The notes under the pieces were generated by a model. It worked only from the letters and a program-made list of their open reading frames with translations, did no database searches and had not been told where the DNA came from. From CAYHOI01 sp964358175 (GTDB taxonomy: Bacteria; Margulisbacteria; Riflemargulisbacteria; GWF2-35-9): a stretch of 56,094 nt of DNA. This document shows positions 1-8,902 of this stretch, piece after piece. The position numbers were made by a program, and so were the translations under genes. The stretch lies in assembly GCA_964358175.1 (NCBI GenBank), contig CAYHOI010000002.1, forward strand, positions 1 through 56,094, read 5' to 3'. Every line of letters starts with the position of its first letter. The stretch's first letter is position 1.

Positions 1-2
1 AT

Positions 3-53
3 CTTGAAGCTGTCCTCATCATTGATCAGCTGGCGACTTTGACGGAACCCTGA
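3..53 (+). CDS. 3' end of an unidentified gene (partial)
   Basis: An open frame enters from the left edge and ends at TGA 51-53, giving the tail LEAVLIIDQLATLTEP. The residue mix looks protein-like, and the gene would converge on the minus-strand gene that stops at 71. Only 16 codons are visible, so it may be chance. No family can be named. Confidence 0.3.
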   Translation, partial: LEAVLIIDQLATLTEP

Positions 54-70
54 CTGTGGATTGAAGCGAC

Positions 71-1645
71 CTATCTTCCGAAAGAACCCCTAACTTCGTT
101 AATCAATTCATCCAAAGATTTTGGTATCCAAGCCCCATCTTGTAACTTCAAACCATAACGTCCACCTAATAATGTTGATAATCCTTCATTCATTTTTAAC
201 GCCAGTTCACGAAGATTTTCAGGGTATTTCGGAGATTCTACTTGAATTCGGCTATTCATTAAGGTTTCAACAAACATCTTCGCAGCAAGAAAACGCTCGT
301 ACTTGTTCACTGCAATAATCGACTTATTGTCCATTAAACCAAGCACTTCCCACATAACCTGTTCAACTTGCTTATACGTGCCCATTACTTTCTTCTGTAC
401 GGAAATTCTGAGAGGTAAGGACTCAATAATTCTGTCAATATTTTCATCCAACCAATCCAAATTAAATAATCCAGTCGCATTATTAAAAAGAATTTCCCTC
501 TTTTGTTCAGCCGGACATTCCAAATTGTTTTTTTCAATTTCGCGCAAGGTCTCTTTTGAAATCGCACTCCCCAGATCACCGCAATCAATAAGACCTTTAT
601 CATCAACTTCAACAGCGATACCACCTTTTACATCTGACTCTGTTTTGAAACTAAAATCAAAAGCACCCTGCTTACCCGTCAAAGCCATGTAGGCAACCGT
701 CGCTTTTGCCACCAACGCCCCAAGATTATCAATGTTGCTAATATAAACAAACTTTTTACCCTGCTTACGCAGATCATGAAGGATAGTTTTTAACACTTGG
801 TAGACTTGACCATGCCCCCCTGGCATCGGCAATAACTCCCCATTTTCTTTAAAAAACACCTCCATCTCCTGATGTGATTTATTGGTAAATGTAGGCGACA
901 ACTTTTGTGAAGCTGTAGCAATCTTAGCAACATCAACCCCGACATATTCCGCTAACGGACGTATCCATTCTGATTTGGCATAATCCTCGACTGCTGTGGC
1001 AATAGTTGCATGGTTAAGGATACTGTCCATTTGAAATAGACTAATGAGTCCCTTTCCTTCTCCACGGGGAATATCCTTCCAAATCATGTATTTTAGATCT
1101 TCGATTAGAATAGCGCGTAGCTTCAAAGCCATGAAATGAAACCCCAATGAGCCATTAGGATTTATGTAGGCAGGCGTAATACCCTTGGGTTGTGTTTTAT
1201 ATGGAGCCATCTTATCGAAATAGGGTCGGTACAGGTCAAATAATTCCCCATATTCAGAAGAATTTTTATGGGGATCGAGATAACTGCTGGCAGAGCCCCC
1301 ATTTAAAAAACCATAACCAAGGTACGGAATCATCTCTGCGCCCAATCGTTTTAGTTGGTGATAGTCAAAAACCAGGCTCTCCCCCTCCACGCTTGCAAAA
1401 CGTTTTAGGCTTATATCAAAACCAAGGTTCTCAATATTTCGACGAGCCTCCTTAAAAGAAATCTTAAAGCCCAAAACCAAATTCACCACACGTTTGCCAT
1501 CAATCGTTGGAATATTTTTTGCCTCCATTGGTTTGACATGAGCATACTTGCCGCATCGTATATCCATTAAAAGCCGTCCAGCCTCCGTTGGATCGATGTG
1601 AACTTTTCGCATTTTATTAGCCACTTCTTCACTAAAAATTCCCAC
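71..1645 (-). CDS. UDPGP-family sugar-1-phosphate uridylyltransferase-like protein
   Basis: Predicted cytoplasmic nucleotidyltransferase of the UDPGP family, which joins UTP to a sugar-1-phosphate to make a UDP-sugar. Seen in the 524 residues: LNGGSASSYLD at 114-124, where the family has its glycine-rich nucleotide loop (usual form LxGGxGTRxG); PMPGGHGQ at 273-280; and ISNIDNLGA at 302-310, matching the family's GGHG and NxDNLGA motifs. The nucleotide loop is atypical (SASSY instead of GTR), so substrate and activity are open. The first codon is GTG and shares one base with the rpoD TAG stop. No Shine-Dalgarno is visible, so ATG at 1612 (residue 12) is the alternative start. It is the last gene of the rpoD run. 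UDP-sugars made here could feed envelope polysaccharide synthesis, but that is inference. Confidence 0.75.
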   Translation of the reverse strand: MGIFSEEVANKMRKVHIDPTEAGRLLMDIRCGKYAHVKPMEAKNIPTIDGKRVVNLVLGFKISFKEARRNIENLGFDISLKRFASVEGESLVFDYHQLKRLGAEMIPYLGYGFLNGGSASSYLDPHKNSSEYGELFDLYRPYFDKMAPYKTQPKGITPAYINPNGSLGFHFMALKLRAILIEDLKYMIWKDIPRGEGKGLISLFQMDSILNHATIATAVEDYAKSEWIRPLAEYVGVDVAKIATASQKLSPTFTNKSHQEMEVFFKENGELLPMPGGHGQVYQVLKTILHDLRKQGKKFVYISNIDNLGALVAKATVAYMALTGKQGAFDFSFKTESDVKGGIAVEVDDKGLIDCGDLGSAISKETLREIEKNNLECPAEQKREILFNNATGLFNLDWLDENIDRIIESLPLRISVQKKVMGTYKQVEQVMWEVLGLMDNKSIIAVNKYERFLAAKMFVETLMNSRIQVESPKYPENLRELALKMNEGLSTLLGGRYGLKLQDGAWIPKSLDELINEVRGSFGR

Positions 1646-2646
1646 TACAAATACGAGGCCATATGGCTGTCCTTGGTCTGGAAGCGAAGCTTTTCCAGAG
1701 CTTTGGACTCGATTTGACGAATTCTCTCGCGGGTGACATTGTACACATGGCCAACTTCCTCGAGTGTACGAGGCATCCCGTCATGAAGGCCGAATCGCAA
1801 CCGAAGCACCATTTGTTCCCGTTCGGTAAGATAGGTACTCAGCACGCGTTCAAGATCTTCCCGTAGCAAATCCGCGAGCACCTTTTCCTCGGGATTCTTG
1901 GAGGAATCCCCCTCCACAATATCCGACAAATTGTTGCTGTCATCATCCCCGATAGGCGTCTCCAAAGAAATCGGCAACTGTGAAATCTTCACCAGCTCGC
2001 GAATCTTGTGAACCGGAATCTCGCTCAAGGCGGACAACTCTTCATCCGTCGGTTTTCGCTTGTTTTCCTGAACAAACATCTTGGAGATTTTCTTGAGCTT
2101 ATTAATCGTCTCGACCACATGCACTGGCAATCGAATAGAGCGGGACTGATCCGCAATGGCACGAGTGATCGCTTGTCGAATCCACCAGGTCGCATAGGTG
2201 GAAAACTTATAGCCTTTTTTGTAGTCGTATTTCTCAACGGCTTTCATAAGCCCAATATTGCCCTCCTGAATCAAATCCAGAAAAGATAATCCTCGGCCGT
2301 TGTAGCGTTTGGCAATACTCACGACCAGTCGAAGGTTCGCACGAATGAGCTGCTTTCGTGCCTCATCATCATTTTCATCCTGAATCCTTCGCGCAATCTC
2401 TAATTCCTCCGGGGGTGTGAGTAGCTTGATACGACCGATCTCCTTCAAATAGGTTTTGATAGAGTCGAATCGTTCAGAGGAAACAACCTCTTCAATTTCC
2501 TCGAGTTCTTTCTCTGCTTCAATCTCCTGATCTTCTACCACCACGACATCGATTTCATCGATATCTACTTCGGTTTTATCAAGGAGATCGACAAGGGGAT
2601 ACTCTTTGACGAGGCTCATATCTTCAGCGGGGATTTCGATATTCAT
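1645..2646 (-). CDS. rpoD: RNA polymerase primary sigma factor (sigma-70/RpoD/SigA)
   Basis: Primary sigma factor that directs RNA polymerase to housekeeping promoters. All conserved regions are seen: region 1.2 (SIKTYLKEIGRIKLLTPPEE), region 2 with RLVVSIAKRYNGRGLSFLDL and the -10 recognition and melting stretch KFSTYATWWIRQAITRAI, region 3 (RLPVHVVETINKLKK), and region 4.2 (RTLEEVGHVYNVTRERIRQI), a helix-turn-helix for the -35 box. At 333 aa it is short: there is no long region 1.1, only an acidic leader rich in D and E over residues 10-55. ATG overlaps the dnaG TGA as ATGA, so translation is likely coupled. The dnaG-rpoD order is the classical macromolecular-synthesis operon arrangement. 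Confidence 0.95.
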   Translation of the reverse strand: MNIEIPAEDMSLVKEYPLVDLLDKTEVDIDEIDVVVVEDQEIEAEKELEEIEEVVSSERFDSIKTYLKEIGRIKLLTPPEELEIARRIQDENDDEARKQLIRANLRLVVSIAKRYNGRGLSFLDLIQEGNIGLMKAVEKYDYKKGYKFSTYATWWIRQAITRAIADQSRSIRLPVHVVETINKLKKISKMFVQENKRKPTDEELSALSEIPVHKIRELVKISQLPISLETPIGDDDSNNLSDIVEGDSSKNPEEKVLADLLREDLERVLSTYLTEREQMVLRLRFGLHDGMPRTLEEVGHVYNVTRERIRQIESKALEKLRFQTKDSHMASYL

Positions 2647-4370
2647 GGTTGTCTAATCAGCTTACTCAGTTCTGCTTGCTGCTGTTGTAGTTTATCAAAA
2701 TCCCCCATTTTTTCAAGTCTCTTTATTTCACTCTTCAGGAACAACACCTTCTGGTCACGCCGGCGTTGAGAAAATGACTTAACTGCCTCCTGTAAATAGG
2801 GAGCCTTTTGTTCAATAGGTTCCTGCATTGCCAGCTGAGCAATACGCTTGGACAGCTCAGGTTCAGCCAAATTGACAAGTTTATCCACGGGCTCCTGCAT
2901 ATGATCACCCAAAAACCGAAAGATCTCTTGATGCATCGTCGACTCAAAGTCATCCAAACTAAACTCTGACAAGTGGGCTACACGAAGATCTGGATCGTTC
3001 AGGAGAATGGAAAAAACTTCTTGCTCCAATTTCATGTACTTATCCTGCTTTTTCTGAAGGGTTGGAAGATGCTTCAACTTCATGTTAAATAAAGAATAAT
3101 CATAAAACTTACTTTTGATCAATTCGATGTCGAGGGAGAGTAGCGTGGCAATAAGGCCGATGTATTCGCTGCGAATAAGGTCATCCTGCTCCGTCAGAAA
3201 AGCCCGGATCTCTTTGATAATGCGCAATTTATCCTCAATTGGAAGTCTCGCTGCATCTTCACCATATCGTTTCGCTGCGGCAAAGATCATATATTTTATC
3301 AGGGGAAAAGCTACTCTCTTCTGCTCATCAAATCCTCCCTTACCATAAGTTCTTATAAAGTCATCCGGGTCTTTTTGGCCCAGCAAATCAATCACCTTTA
3401 CTTCGCAATGTGTGTGACCAAGCACCTCCAAAGAACGCTCAACAGCCTTTCGGCCAGCCTCATCCGAATCAAAGCACAAAAATAGCCTGTTAGAAAAACG
3501 CTCAGCAAGCTTGGCTTGCTGAATCGTAAATGACGTTCCCAAAGAGGCTGCCACATTTTTGACCCCAGCCTCAAACAGCGAAATCGCATCCATGTAACCC
3601 TCAACAATCACCAAACTATCCGCCTCTTTAATAAACGGCTTTACGTGAACCAGGCCATACAGGTGCTGGCTCTTATGATAAATCGGGGTTTCGGGCGAGT
3701 TGATGTACTTGGCAGGATCATTTCCCAGCGTTCGCCCGCCGAAAGCAATCAATCGGTTCTGGAGATCGAAAATGGGAAACATCAATCGATCCGTAAACCG
3801 CTCTATCAGCCCGTTTGAGGTCTGAATAAACAAGCCACTATCCAATAAGACCTGATCAGAAAAAGTCCGACTCAACTCCGAATACAAATTTGAAGATCCC
3901 TTGAGTCCGGTATACCCCAAGGCAAAGATTTCCAGAGTTTCTTGAGCCAATCCCCGCTTGGCGATATAAGCGCTCACTCGAGCCTCTGTCATCTGGGTTC
4001 GGTAGATCTCTTGCGCCGCCTTCAAACAGTCATAGAGTGGCTGAACGCTTCGCTTATCGGCAGATCGGTCTTGAGAGAATTCAGGCAAGATAACCCCCGT
4101 ACGAGTCGCAAGCATCTGAAGGGTCTCTGGAAAGCTGAGTTGCTCCATTTTCATCAAAAAGTGGAACACATTCCCACCTTCTCCGCACCCGAAGCAATGC
4201 CATATGTTTTTGACAGGGTTCACCGTAAACGATGGAGTTTTCTCTTGATGAAAGGGACACAATCCTAGGTAGTTCTGTCCCCTTTTCTTGAGACGAACAT
4301 ACTGATTGACGACATCAGCGATATCCGTCTTTTCACGAATGGTGTTGATGGTAAAGTCATCAACCATCAT
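2643..4370 (-). CDS. dnaG: DNA primase
   Basis: Makes RNA primers for replication together with the replicative helicase. The N-terminal CHC2 zinc domain has the ligand pattern C-x2-H...C-x2-C (LCPFHQEK, then HCFGCGEGG) at residues 38, 41, 59 and 62. The central TOPRIM catalytic fold shows LVIVEGYMDAISLF (motif EGYMD) and LCFDSDEAGRKA (metal-binding DxD). The C-terminal part is a divergent helicase-binding region. I chose ATG 4370 because GGGAGGT sits 6 bases upstream and the family starts near this point. The frame stays open to an ATG at 4412, but that stretch covers a hairpin and is not conserved. The product is about 575 aa, in the usual range. The gene overlaps rpoD by four bases. Confidence 0.95.
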   Translation of the reverse strand: MMVDDFTINTIREKTDIADVVNQYVRLKKRGQNYLGLCPFHQEKTPSFTVNPVKNIWHCFGCGEGGNVFHFLMKMEQLSFPETLQMLATRTGVILPEFSQDRSADKRSVQPLYDCLKAAQEIYRTQMTEARVSAYIAKRGLAQETLEIFALGYTGLKGSSNLYSELSRTFSDQVLLDSGLFIQTSNGLIERFTDRLMFPIFDLQNRLIAFGGRTLGNDPAKYINSPETPIYHKSQHLYGLVHVKPFIKEADSLVIVEGYMDAISLFEAGVKNVAASLGTSFTIQQAKLAERFSNRLFLCFDSDEAGRKAVERSLEVLGHTHCEVKVIDLLGQKDPDDFIRTYGKGGFDEQKRVAFPLIKYMIFAAAKRYGEDAARLPIEDKLRIIKEIRAFLTEQDDLIRSEYIGLIATLLSLDIELIKSKFYDYSLFNMKLKHLPTLQKKQDKYMKLEQEVFSILLNDPDLRVAHLSEFSLDDFESTMHQEIFRFLGDHMQEPVDKLVNLAEPELSKRIAQLAMQEPIEQKAPYLQEAVKSFSQRRRDQKVLFLKSEIKRLEKMGDFDKLQQQQAELSKLIRQP

Positions 4371-4384
4371 TGATGACCTCCCTA

Positions 4385-4409
4385 CCCCTCTCTGAAAAAA
4401 CAGAGGGGG
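4385..4409 (-). other. stem-loop between ppdK and dnaG
   Basis: On the minus strand CCCCCTCTG, a loop of six T and CAGAGAGGGG can form nine pairs with one bulged A. No T-tract follows (TAGGGAGG comes next), so it is not a standard intrinsic terminator. It lies just upstream of the dnaG ribosome binding site and may mark an RNA processing or attenuation point. Confidence 0.45.
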
Positions 4410-4432
4410 CATAGGGAAGGGCTCTCACTCGG

Positions 4433-7219
4433 TTATTTTCTCGCTTTAATGGCGGCATGCGCAGCAGCCAATCGAGCAATCGGCACTCGGTAAGGTGAAC
4501 AGCTTACATAATGGAGTCCAATCTTATGACAAAATTCAATGGTATGGGGCTCCCCGCCATGTTCACCACAGATTCCAAGTTTCATTTCGGGGCGAACCTT
4601 CTTGCCTTTTTCGATAGCAATCTTCATCAGCTCACCAACGCCTGCCTGATCTAACACCTGGAAGGGATCGTAGTCATAGATTCCCTGCTCAACGTATTCC
4701 CCTAAGAAATTGCCAGAGTCATCCCGGCTGAATCCGCAGGTCATCTGGGTCAGATCATTCGTTCCAAAAGAAAAAAACTCCGCTTCTGTCGCAATCGCCT
4801 CAGCCGTGATCGCCGCACGAGGCACCTCGATCATGGTTCCGATCATATAATCTATGCCAATACACGCAGTCGCGAGCTCCTCATTAATAATACGAATACA
4901 ATTCTCCTTGAGAATGCTGAGTTCTTTCACGTCTCCAATGAGTGGAATCATAATTTCAGGCACAATGTCCTTGCCCTGTTTCTTGATTTCAATAGCTGCC
5001 AGGATAATGGCTCGAAACTGCATATCATAGATCTCGGGATAAGTGATTCCCAAACGGCAGCCACGATGGCCCAACATAGGATTAAACTCATGCAAGGACT
5101 GAGCCTTTATCTTCAATGTCTCGAAAGTCACACCCATCTCAGCGGCCAACTCTCTGATTTCCTCATCCTTGTGCGGAAGAAACTCATGGAGGGGCGGGTC
5201 AAGCAGACGAATCGTGACCGGTAGTCCATCCATTGCCTCGAAAATGCCGACAAAATCCTCTTTCTGCATCGGCAAAAGTTTAGCCAAAGCCTTTTCACGA
5301 CCTTCGCGGTCTGAGGCTAAAATCATTTCACGAACAGATTTGATACGATCTCCGCCAAAAAACATGTGCTCCGTCCGACAAAGTCCGATTCCTTCGGCAC
5401 CGAAAAGCCGCGCAATCTGTGCCTGATCCGGTTGATCCGCGTTGGTACGAATGGTGAGTGTTTTGTACAGATCCGTAGACTTCATCAAAAGTTCATACTC
5501 CTGATACAGTTCTGATTCTGATGGAGCGAGAGTCTTGTCAAGCATTACCTGTAATATCTCGGACGGAATCGTTTTGATTTTACCGATGATCACCTCGCCA
5601 GTAAATCCATCAATGGAGAGATAATCCCCCTGATTTACCACTTGATTGTCTACAGAAAGTTGTTGCTTTTCATAATCAATATGAAGTTTTCCGCAACCCG
5701 CAACACACACAGTTCCAAGCTGACGAGCAACCACAGCCGCATGGGATGTCGCCCCGCCCATTGCTGTCAGAATTCCTTCAGCAGCGATCATCCCTTTAAT
5801 ATCTTCTGGGGTCGTTTCAATACGCACCAGAATGACGGTTTCCTTACGCTTCTCCACAGCCTCTACGCAGTCTGCTGCAGAAAAATATACTTTGCCGGAC
5901 GCCGCACCTGGACCTGCATTGAGTCCACGAGCAACAATCCGTCCTTCTGCTCGGGCTTTTTCTTTGTCCTCACGATCAAAAACAGGACGCAACACCTCAT
6001 TGAGCTGATCAGGATTTACGCGCAGAACAGCTTCCTGGGCTGAGATCATTCCTTCTTTCAACATATCTGCAGCACATTTAATCGCCGCGAATCCGGTACG
6101 TTTACCATTACGGGTTTGTAGCATATACAGCTTGCCCTCCTGGATGGTGAACTCCATATCCTGCATATCTCGGTAATGCTGTTCCAGAAGATTCTTATAG
6201 TCGATCAATTGACCATAAGCCTCGGGCATCAGTTCTTCTAGCGAAGGATATTTCTCGCGACGCTCTGCTTCAGAGATTCCGCTGTTTTGTGACCATTCAC
6301 GAGAAGATTCCAAAGAAATCTTCTGAGGGGTACGAATACCCGCGACCACATCCTCGCCTTGAGCATTAATCAAAAACTCGCCGTAAAACTTGTTTTCACC
6401 ATCCGCAGGATTACGTGAGAAACAGACTCCCGTCGCAGAGGTCTCGCCCATGTTTCCGAACACCATCGCCTGAACGTTCACCGCCGTACCCAAAAGACCT
6501 TTGATATTGTACTTTTGGCGATAGACAATCGCACGCTCATTTTGCCAGGAGTTGAAGACAGCCGCAATCGATGCCCACAGCTGTGCTCGTGGCTCTTGGG
6601 GGAAATCTTCATGCTTATGTTCTTTATAAATAGTTTTATAGGTATCAACCAAGGTTTTCAGCTCATCTGCACTGAGGTCGGTATCCTTCACTTCCTTGGG
6701 ATTTCGGCCAGTCCGCTGTGCCAGCTCATTCTTGGCATGTGTCAACGCTTCCTCAAAGTAGTGTTTGGACACGTCCATGGCCACATCAGAAAACATCTGG
6801 ATAAATCTGCGGTACGAATCCCAGGCAAATCGTGGATTATTGGTCTTTCGAATCAGTCCCTCTACAACCGCGTCATTGATCCCAAGATTGAGAATGGTAT
6901 CCATCATCCCAGGCATCGATTCTTTTGCGCCAGATCGAACAGACACGAGCAGTGGATTGCTCGGATCTCCCAGCTTCATCCCCATCGCACTTTCAAGACT
7001 CGTAATATGCGCCTCCACTTCGGCATTCAGCTCAGGAGGCATCGTTTTTTCATGTTTATAAAAGCTGTCACAGACCTCCGTCGTAATCGTGAATCCCGCA
7101 GGTACGGCCACCCCAGAATTCGTCATCTCGGCAAGCCCAGCACCTTTACCGCCAAGCAAATCTTTCATCGTGCCATGTCCATCGGCTTTACCGTTCCCAA
7201 AAAAATAAACGTGCTTCAT
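4433..7219 (-). CDS. ppdK: pyruvate, phosphate dikinase
   Basis: Interconverts pyruvate + ATP + Pi and PEP + AMP + PPi, a central step of glycolysis or gluconeogenesis in PPi-using bacteria. Seen: N-terminal ATP-grasp region (LLGGKGAGLAEMTNSGVAVP and VSVRSGAKESMPGMMDTILN), the phosphohistidine domain with GGATSHAAVVARQLG near residue 487, and a C-terminal PEP-binding barrel with the catalytic LGICGEHGG near 883. The product is 928 aa from ATG 7219, which follows AGGAGGAAAACAG and matches where the family begins (MKHVYFFGNGKA). A second in-frame ATG at 7324 has an equally good ribosome site and would add 35 residues. The frame remains open to 7399, but no ribosome site is seen there. It lies in the same direction as fapA and dnaG. 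Confidence 0.95.
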   Translation of the reverse strand: MKHVYFFGNGKADGHGTMKDLLGGKGAGLAEMTNSGVAVPAGFTITTEVCDSFYKHEKTMPPELNAEVEAHITSLESAMGMKLGDPSNPLLVSVRSGAKESMPGMMDTILNLGINDAVVEGLIRKTNNPRFAWDSYRRFIQMFSDVAMDVSKHYFEEALTHAKNELAQRTGRNPKEVKDTDLSADELKTLVDTYKTIYKEHKHEDFPQEPRAQLWASIAAVFNSWQNERAIVYRQKYNIKGLLGTAVNVQAMVFGNMGETSATGVCFSRNPADGENKFYGEFLINAQGEDVVAGIRTPQKISLESSREWSQNSGISEAERREKYPSLEELMPEAYGQLIDYKNLLEQHYRDMQDMEFTIQEGKLYMLQTRNGKRTGFAAIKCAADMLKEGMISAQEAVLRVNPDQLNEVLRPVFDREDKEKARAEGRIVARGLNAGPGAASGKVYFSAADCVEAVEKRKETVILVRIETTPEDIKGMIAAEGILTAMGGATSHAAVVARQLGTVCVAGCGKLHIDYEKQQLSVDNQVVNQGDYLSIDGFTGEVIIGKIKTIPSEILQVMLDKTLAPSESELYQEYELLMKSTDLYKTLTIRTNADQPDQAQIARLFGAEGIGLCRTEHMFFGGDRIKSVREMILASDREGREKALAKLLPMQKEDFVGIFEAMDGLPVTIRLLDPPLHEFLPHKDEEIRELAAEMGVTFETLKIKAQSLHEFNPMLGHRGCRLGITYPEIYDMQFRAIILAAIEIKKQGKDIVPEIMIPLIGDVKELSILKENCIRIINEELATACIGIDYMIGTMIEVPRAAITAEAIATEAEFFSFGTNDLTQMTCGFSRDDSGNFLGEYVEQGIYDYDPFQVLDQAGVGELMKIAIEKGKKVRPEMKLGICGEHGGEPHTIEFCHKIGLHYVSCSPYRVPIARLAAAHAAIKARK

Positions 7220-7362
7220 CTGTTTTCCTCCTATGACTTGATAATCGATCGTTGAACCTGCGGGAACAGTATATGTTGCGCCCTCAGCCTGGCTAATCTC
7301 AGTGCGATCCTGTGTTTCGTTCATGCTTCTTCCTCCTATTATTTGTTCTGAACTGCTTTTGG

Positions 7363-7395
7363 AATCCGTTTGCTGTTTCAAGCACAAAACGGATT
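7363..7395 (-). other. stem-loop in the ppdK leader
   Basis: A perfect 9-bp inverted repeat (AATCCGTTT at 7363-7371, AAACGGATT at 7387-7395) with a 15-base loop. It lies between the fapA stop and the first strong ppdK ribosome site. No T-tract follows. It could be a weak terminator of the maf-fapA transcript or a leader structure of ppdK. Confidence 0.4.
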
Positions 7396-7444
7396 TCATT
7401 GTAGCGTAAAGCGTCTCATTCGGCTATTGGATTTTTACGAACTC

Positions 7445-8878
7445 TCACCCTTGATTCGTATGCATATACCCCATGACCGTTATCTCCCGTTTCACGACAG
7501 TTATTGTGTTGCCGGTCATAATATATTTGACATCAAAAAACTCATGATCCAGCCACATCTCAACACCCGGGTAGAGCTCTTTGCCTACAGAGAGCTTAGG
7601 CGCCCGGTCGTCGGCCAACAGCTTCTCAACTTCTTCTTTTTCTTCACAATGTTTTACTCGATCCTGCTCTGCCTGAGCCAAAACAATCCGAACATCCTTA
7701 AACTCTGTTAATGTCTTCTGAAACTGTTGTTCACTTCGTTCGGGATCAGCTTTGAGCCGTTGAATCATTTTGGCAAGTTTTTGAATTTGTTGTTGATTCT
7801 TTACACTTTCAGCATCCAGGGATTGAATCTTTTCCTGGAGGAGCTTAAGTCGGCTTTCTAGTTCAGGGCGATTGCCAATTCTCAGATGGGTCTTGATTTC
7901 AAGATGCGTCCCCACGACTTTAGCCTGAATCAGATATTTCGCCTGAAGATGCCCGCCGGCAATGAGCCCATCTTCCCGGTCACAGAAGATAGAGTGCCCC
8001 GCGATGACGTTACACTGTCGAATAAGTCGATTCACGTACACCGATCCTTTTGCCTCCAGATGGGCACTTTCAGCAAAAGCAATGTGAATATCAGCTCCTG
8101 CCTTCAGCGAACCCTGGTTCCCTCCGATGATTCCATGGAGTCCAGTAATGCTACCCCCAGCAACTATTTGGGCTGCCTCAATGGAGCCCTCAATAATAAT
8201 ATTTCCCGTTGCCTCAAGATTAAAATGACTGCTCACATTTCCTTTTATTCGCACATCTCCTTGATAATGAATATTTCCGGTCGAAATATCCACGTCACCC
8301 TCTATGACATAGAGCGTTTCAACCATCACAGTGTCGTTGATCAACTTTGGAGCTCCGCCAACGGCGGCATAGTACTCAAGCCCAGACTCGGAACGCTTTA
8401 CGTTGGCTCCGGCTTTGAGAACACAATCTTTGCCATCACTTGAGGGCAACTCTCTGCCATAGACCGTAAACCCATGCCCTTTCGAAACCGTTGCGGGTAT
8501 CTTCTTGGCAATCAATGTTTGGGCATCGACATGAGGAAAGACCGCCAGTTCATGCTGATCCACTGAGCCATCTTCTCTCTTTTTGGGCTCGGGCTTTTTG
8601 GGATTGGTGTCAAAATAGAAAATGATCCTGGCATCTTGTCCGATAATCGGATGTTTTCCGACTGCAGCGACAAACTCTTTATCGAAATGCTTGTCTTGAA
8701 TGTGTTTTTCAATCTCTTTGTGTTCAATACCGAAAACAATCTTGTGAGACTCCAGCACCCGAAAAATATCTGTTGCTTCGATATTTTGGCAATCACCCGG
8801 CACTATCATGGTCACGATCATGTCTTGATGCAGAACTCTAACCTGGATTTTTGCAAGGTTTTCTTCAGTTTCGGCCAT
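7445..8878 (-). CDS. DUF342 / FapA-family polymer-like protein
   Basis: A 477-residue member of the DUF342 (FapA) family. The segment LIAKKIPATVSKGHGFTVYG followed by repeated Gly-rich beta-helix-like strands (VEGDVDISTGNIHYQGDVRIKG..., EATGNIIIEGSIEAAQIVAGG) is typical. The C-terminal third, about residues 330-440, is a charged coiled coil (LESRLKLLQEKIQSLDAE...). In Vibrio, FapA-type proteins help place polar flagella, but most family members have no assigned role, so I do not give a symbol. The gene lies 24 bases behind the Maf-like gene, probably in the same transcript. No clear Shine-Dalgarno precedes the ATG. The link to motility is notable only because sigma-28-like promoters occur in the next region. 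Confidence 0.8.
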   Translation of the reverse strand: MAETEENLAKIQVRVLHQDMIVTMIVPGDCQNIEATDIFRVLESHKIVFGIEHKEIEKHIQDKHFDKEFVAAVGKHPIIGQDARIIFYFDTNPKKPEPKKREDGSVDQHELAVFPHVDAQTLIAKKIPATVSKGHGFTVYGRELPSSDGKDCVLKAGANVKRSESGLEYYAAVGGAPKLINDTVMVETLYVIEGDVDISTGNIHYQGDVRIKGNVSSHFNLEATGNIIIEGSIEAAQIVAGGSITGLHGIIGGNQGSLKAGADIHIAFAESAHLEAKGSVYVNRLIRQCNVIAGHSIFCDREDGLIAGGHLQAKYLIQAKVVGTHLEIKTHLRIGNRPELESRLKLLQEKIQSLDAESVKNQQQIQKLAKMIQRLKADPERSEQQFQKTLTEFKDVRIVLAQAEQDRVKHCEEKEEVEKLLADDRAPKLSVGKELYPGVEMWLDHEFFDVKYIMTGNTITVVKREITVMGYMHTNQG

Positions 8879-8902
8879 TTTCAGATTGTGCCAGATATTC
8901 GT

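Noticed and set aside
6515..7255. A 246-codon plus-strand open frame
   Set aside because: It lies fully antisense to ppdK, which is strongly conserved; the translation has no family features.
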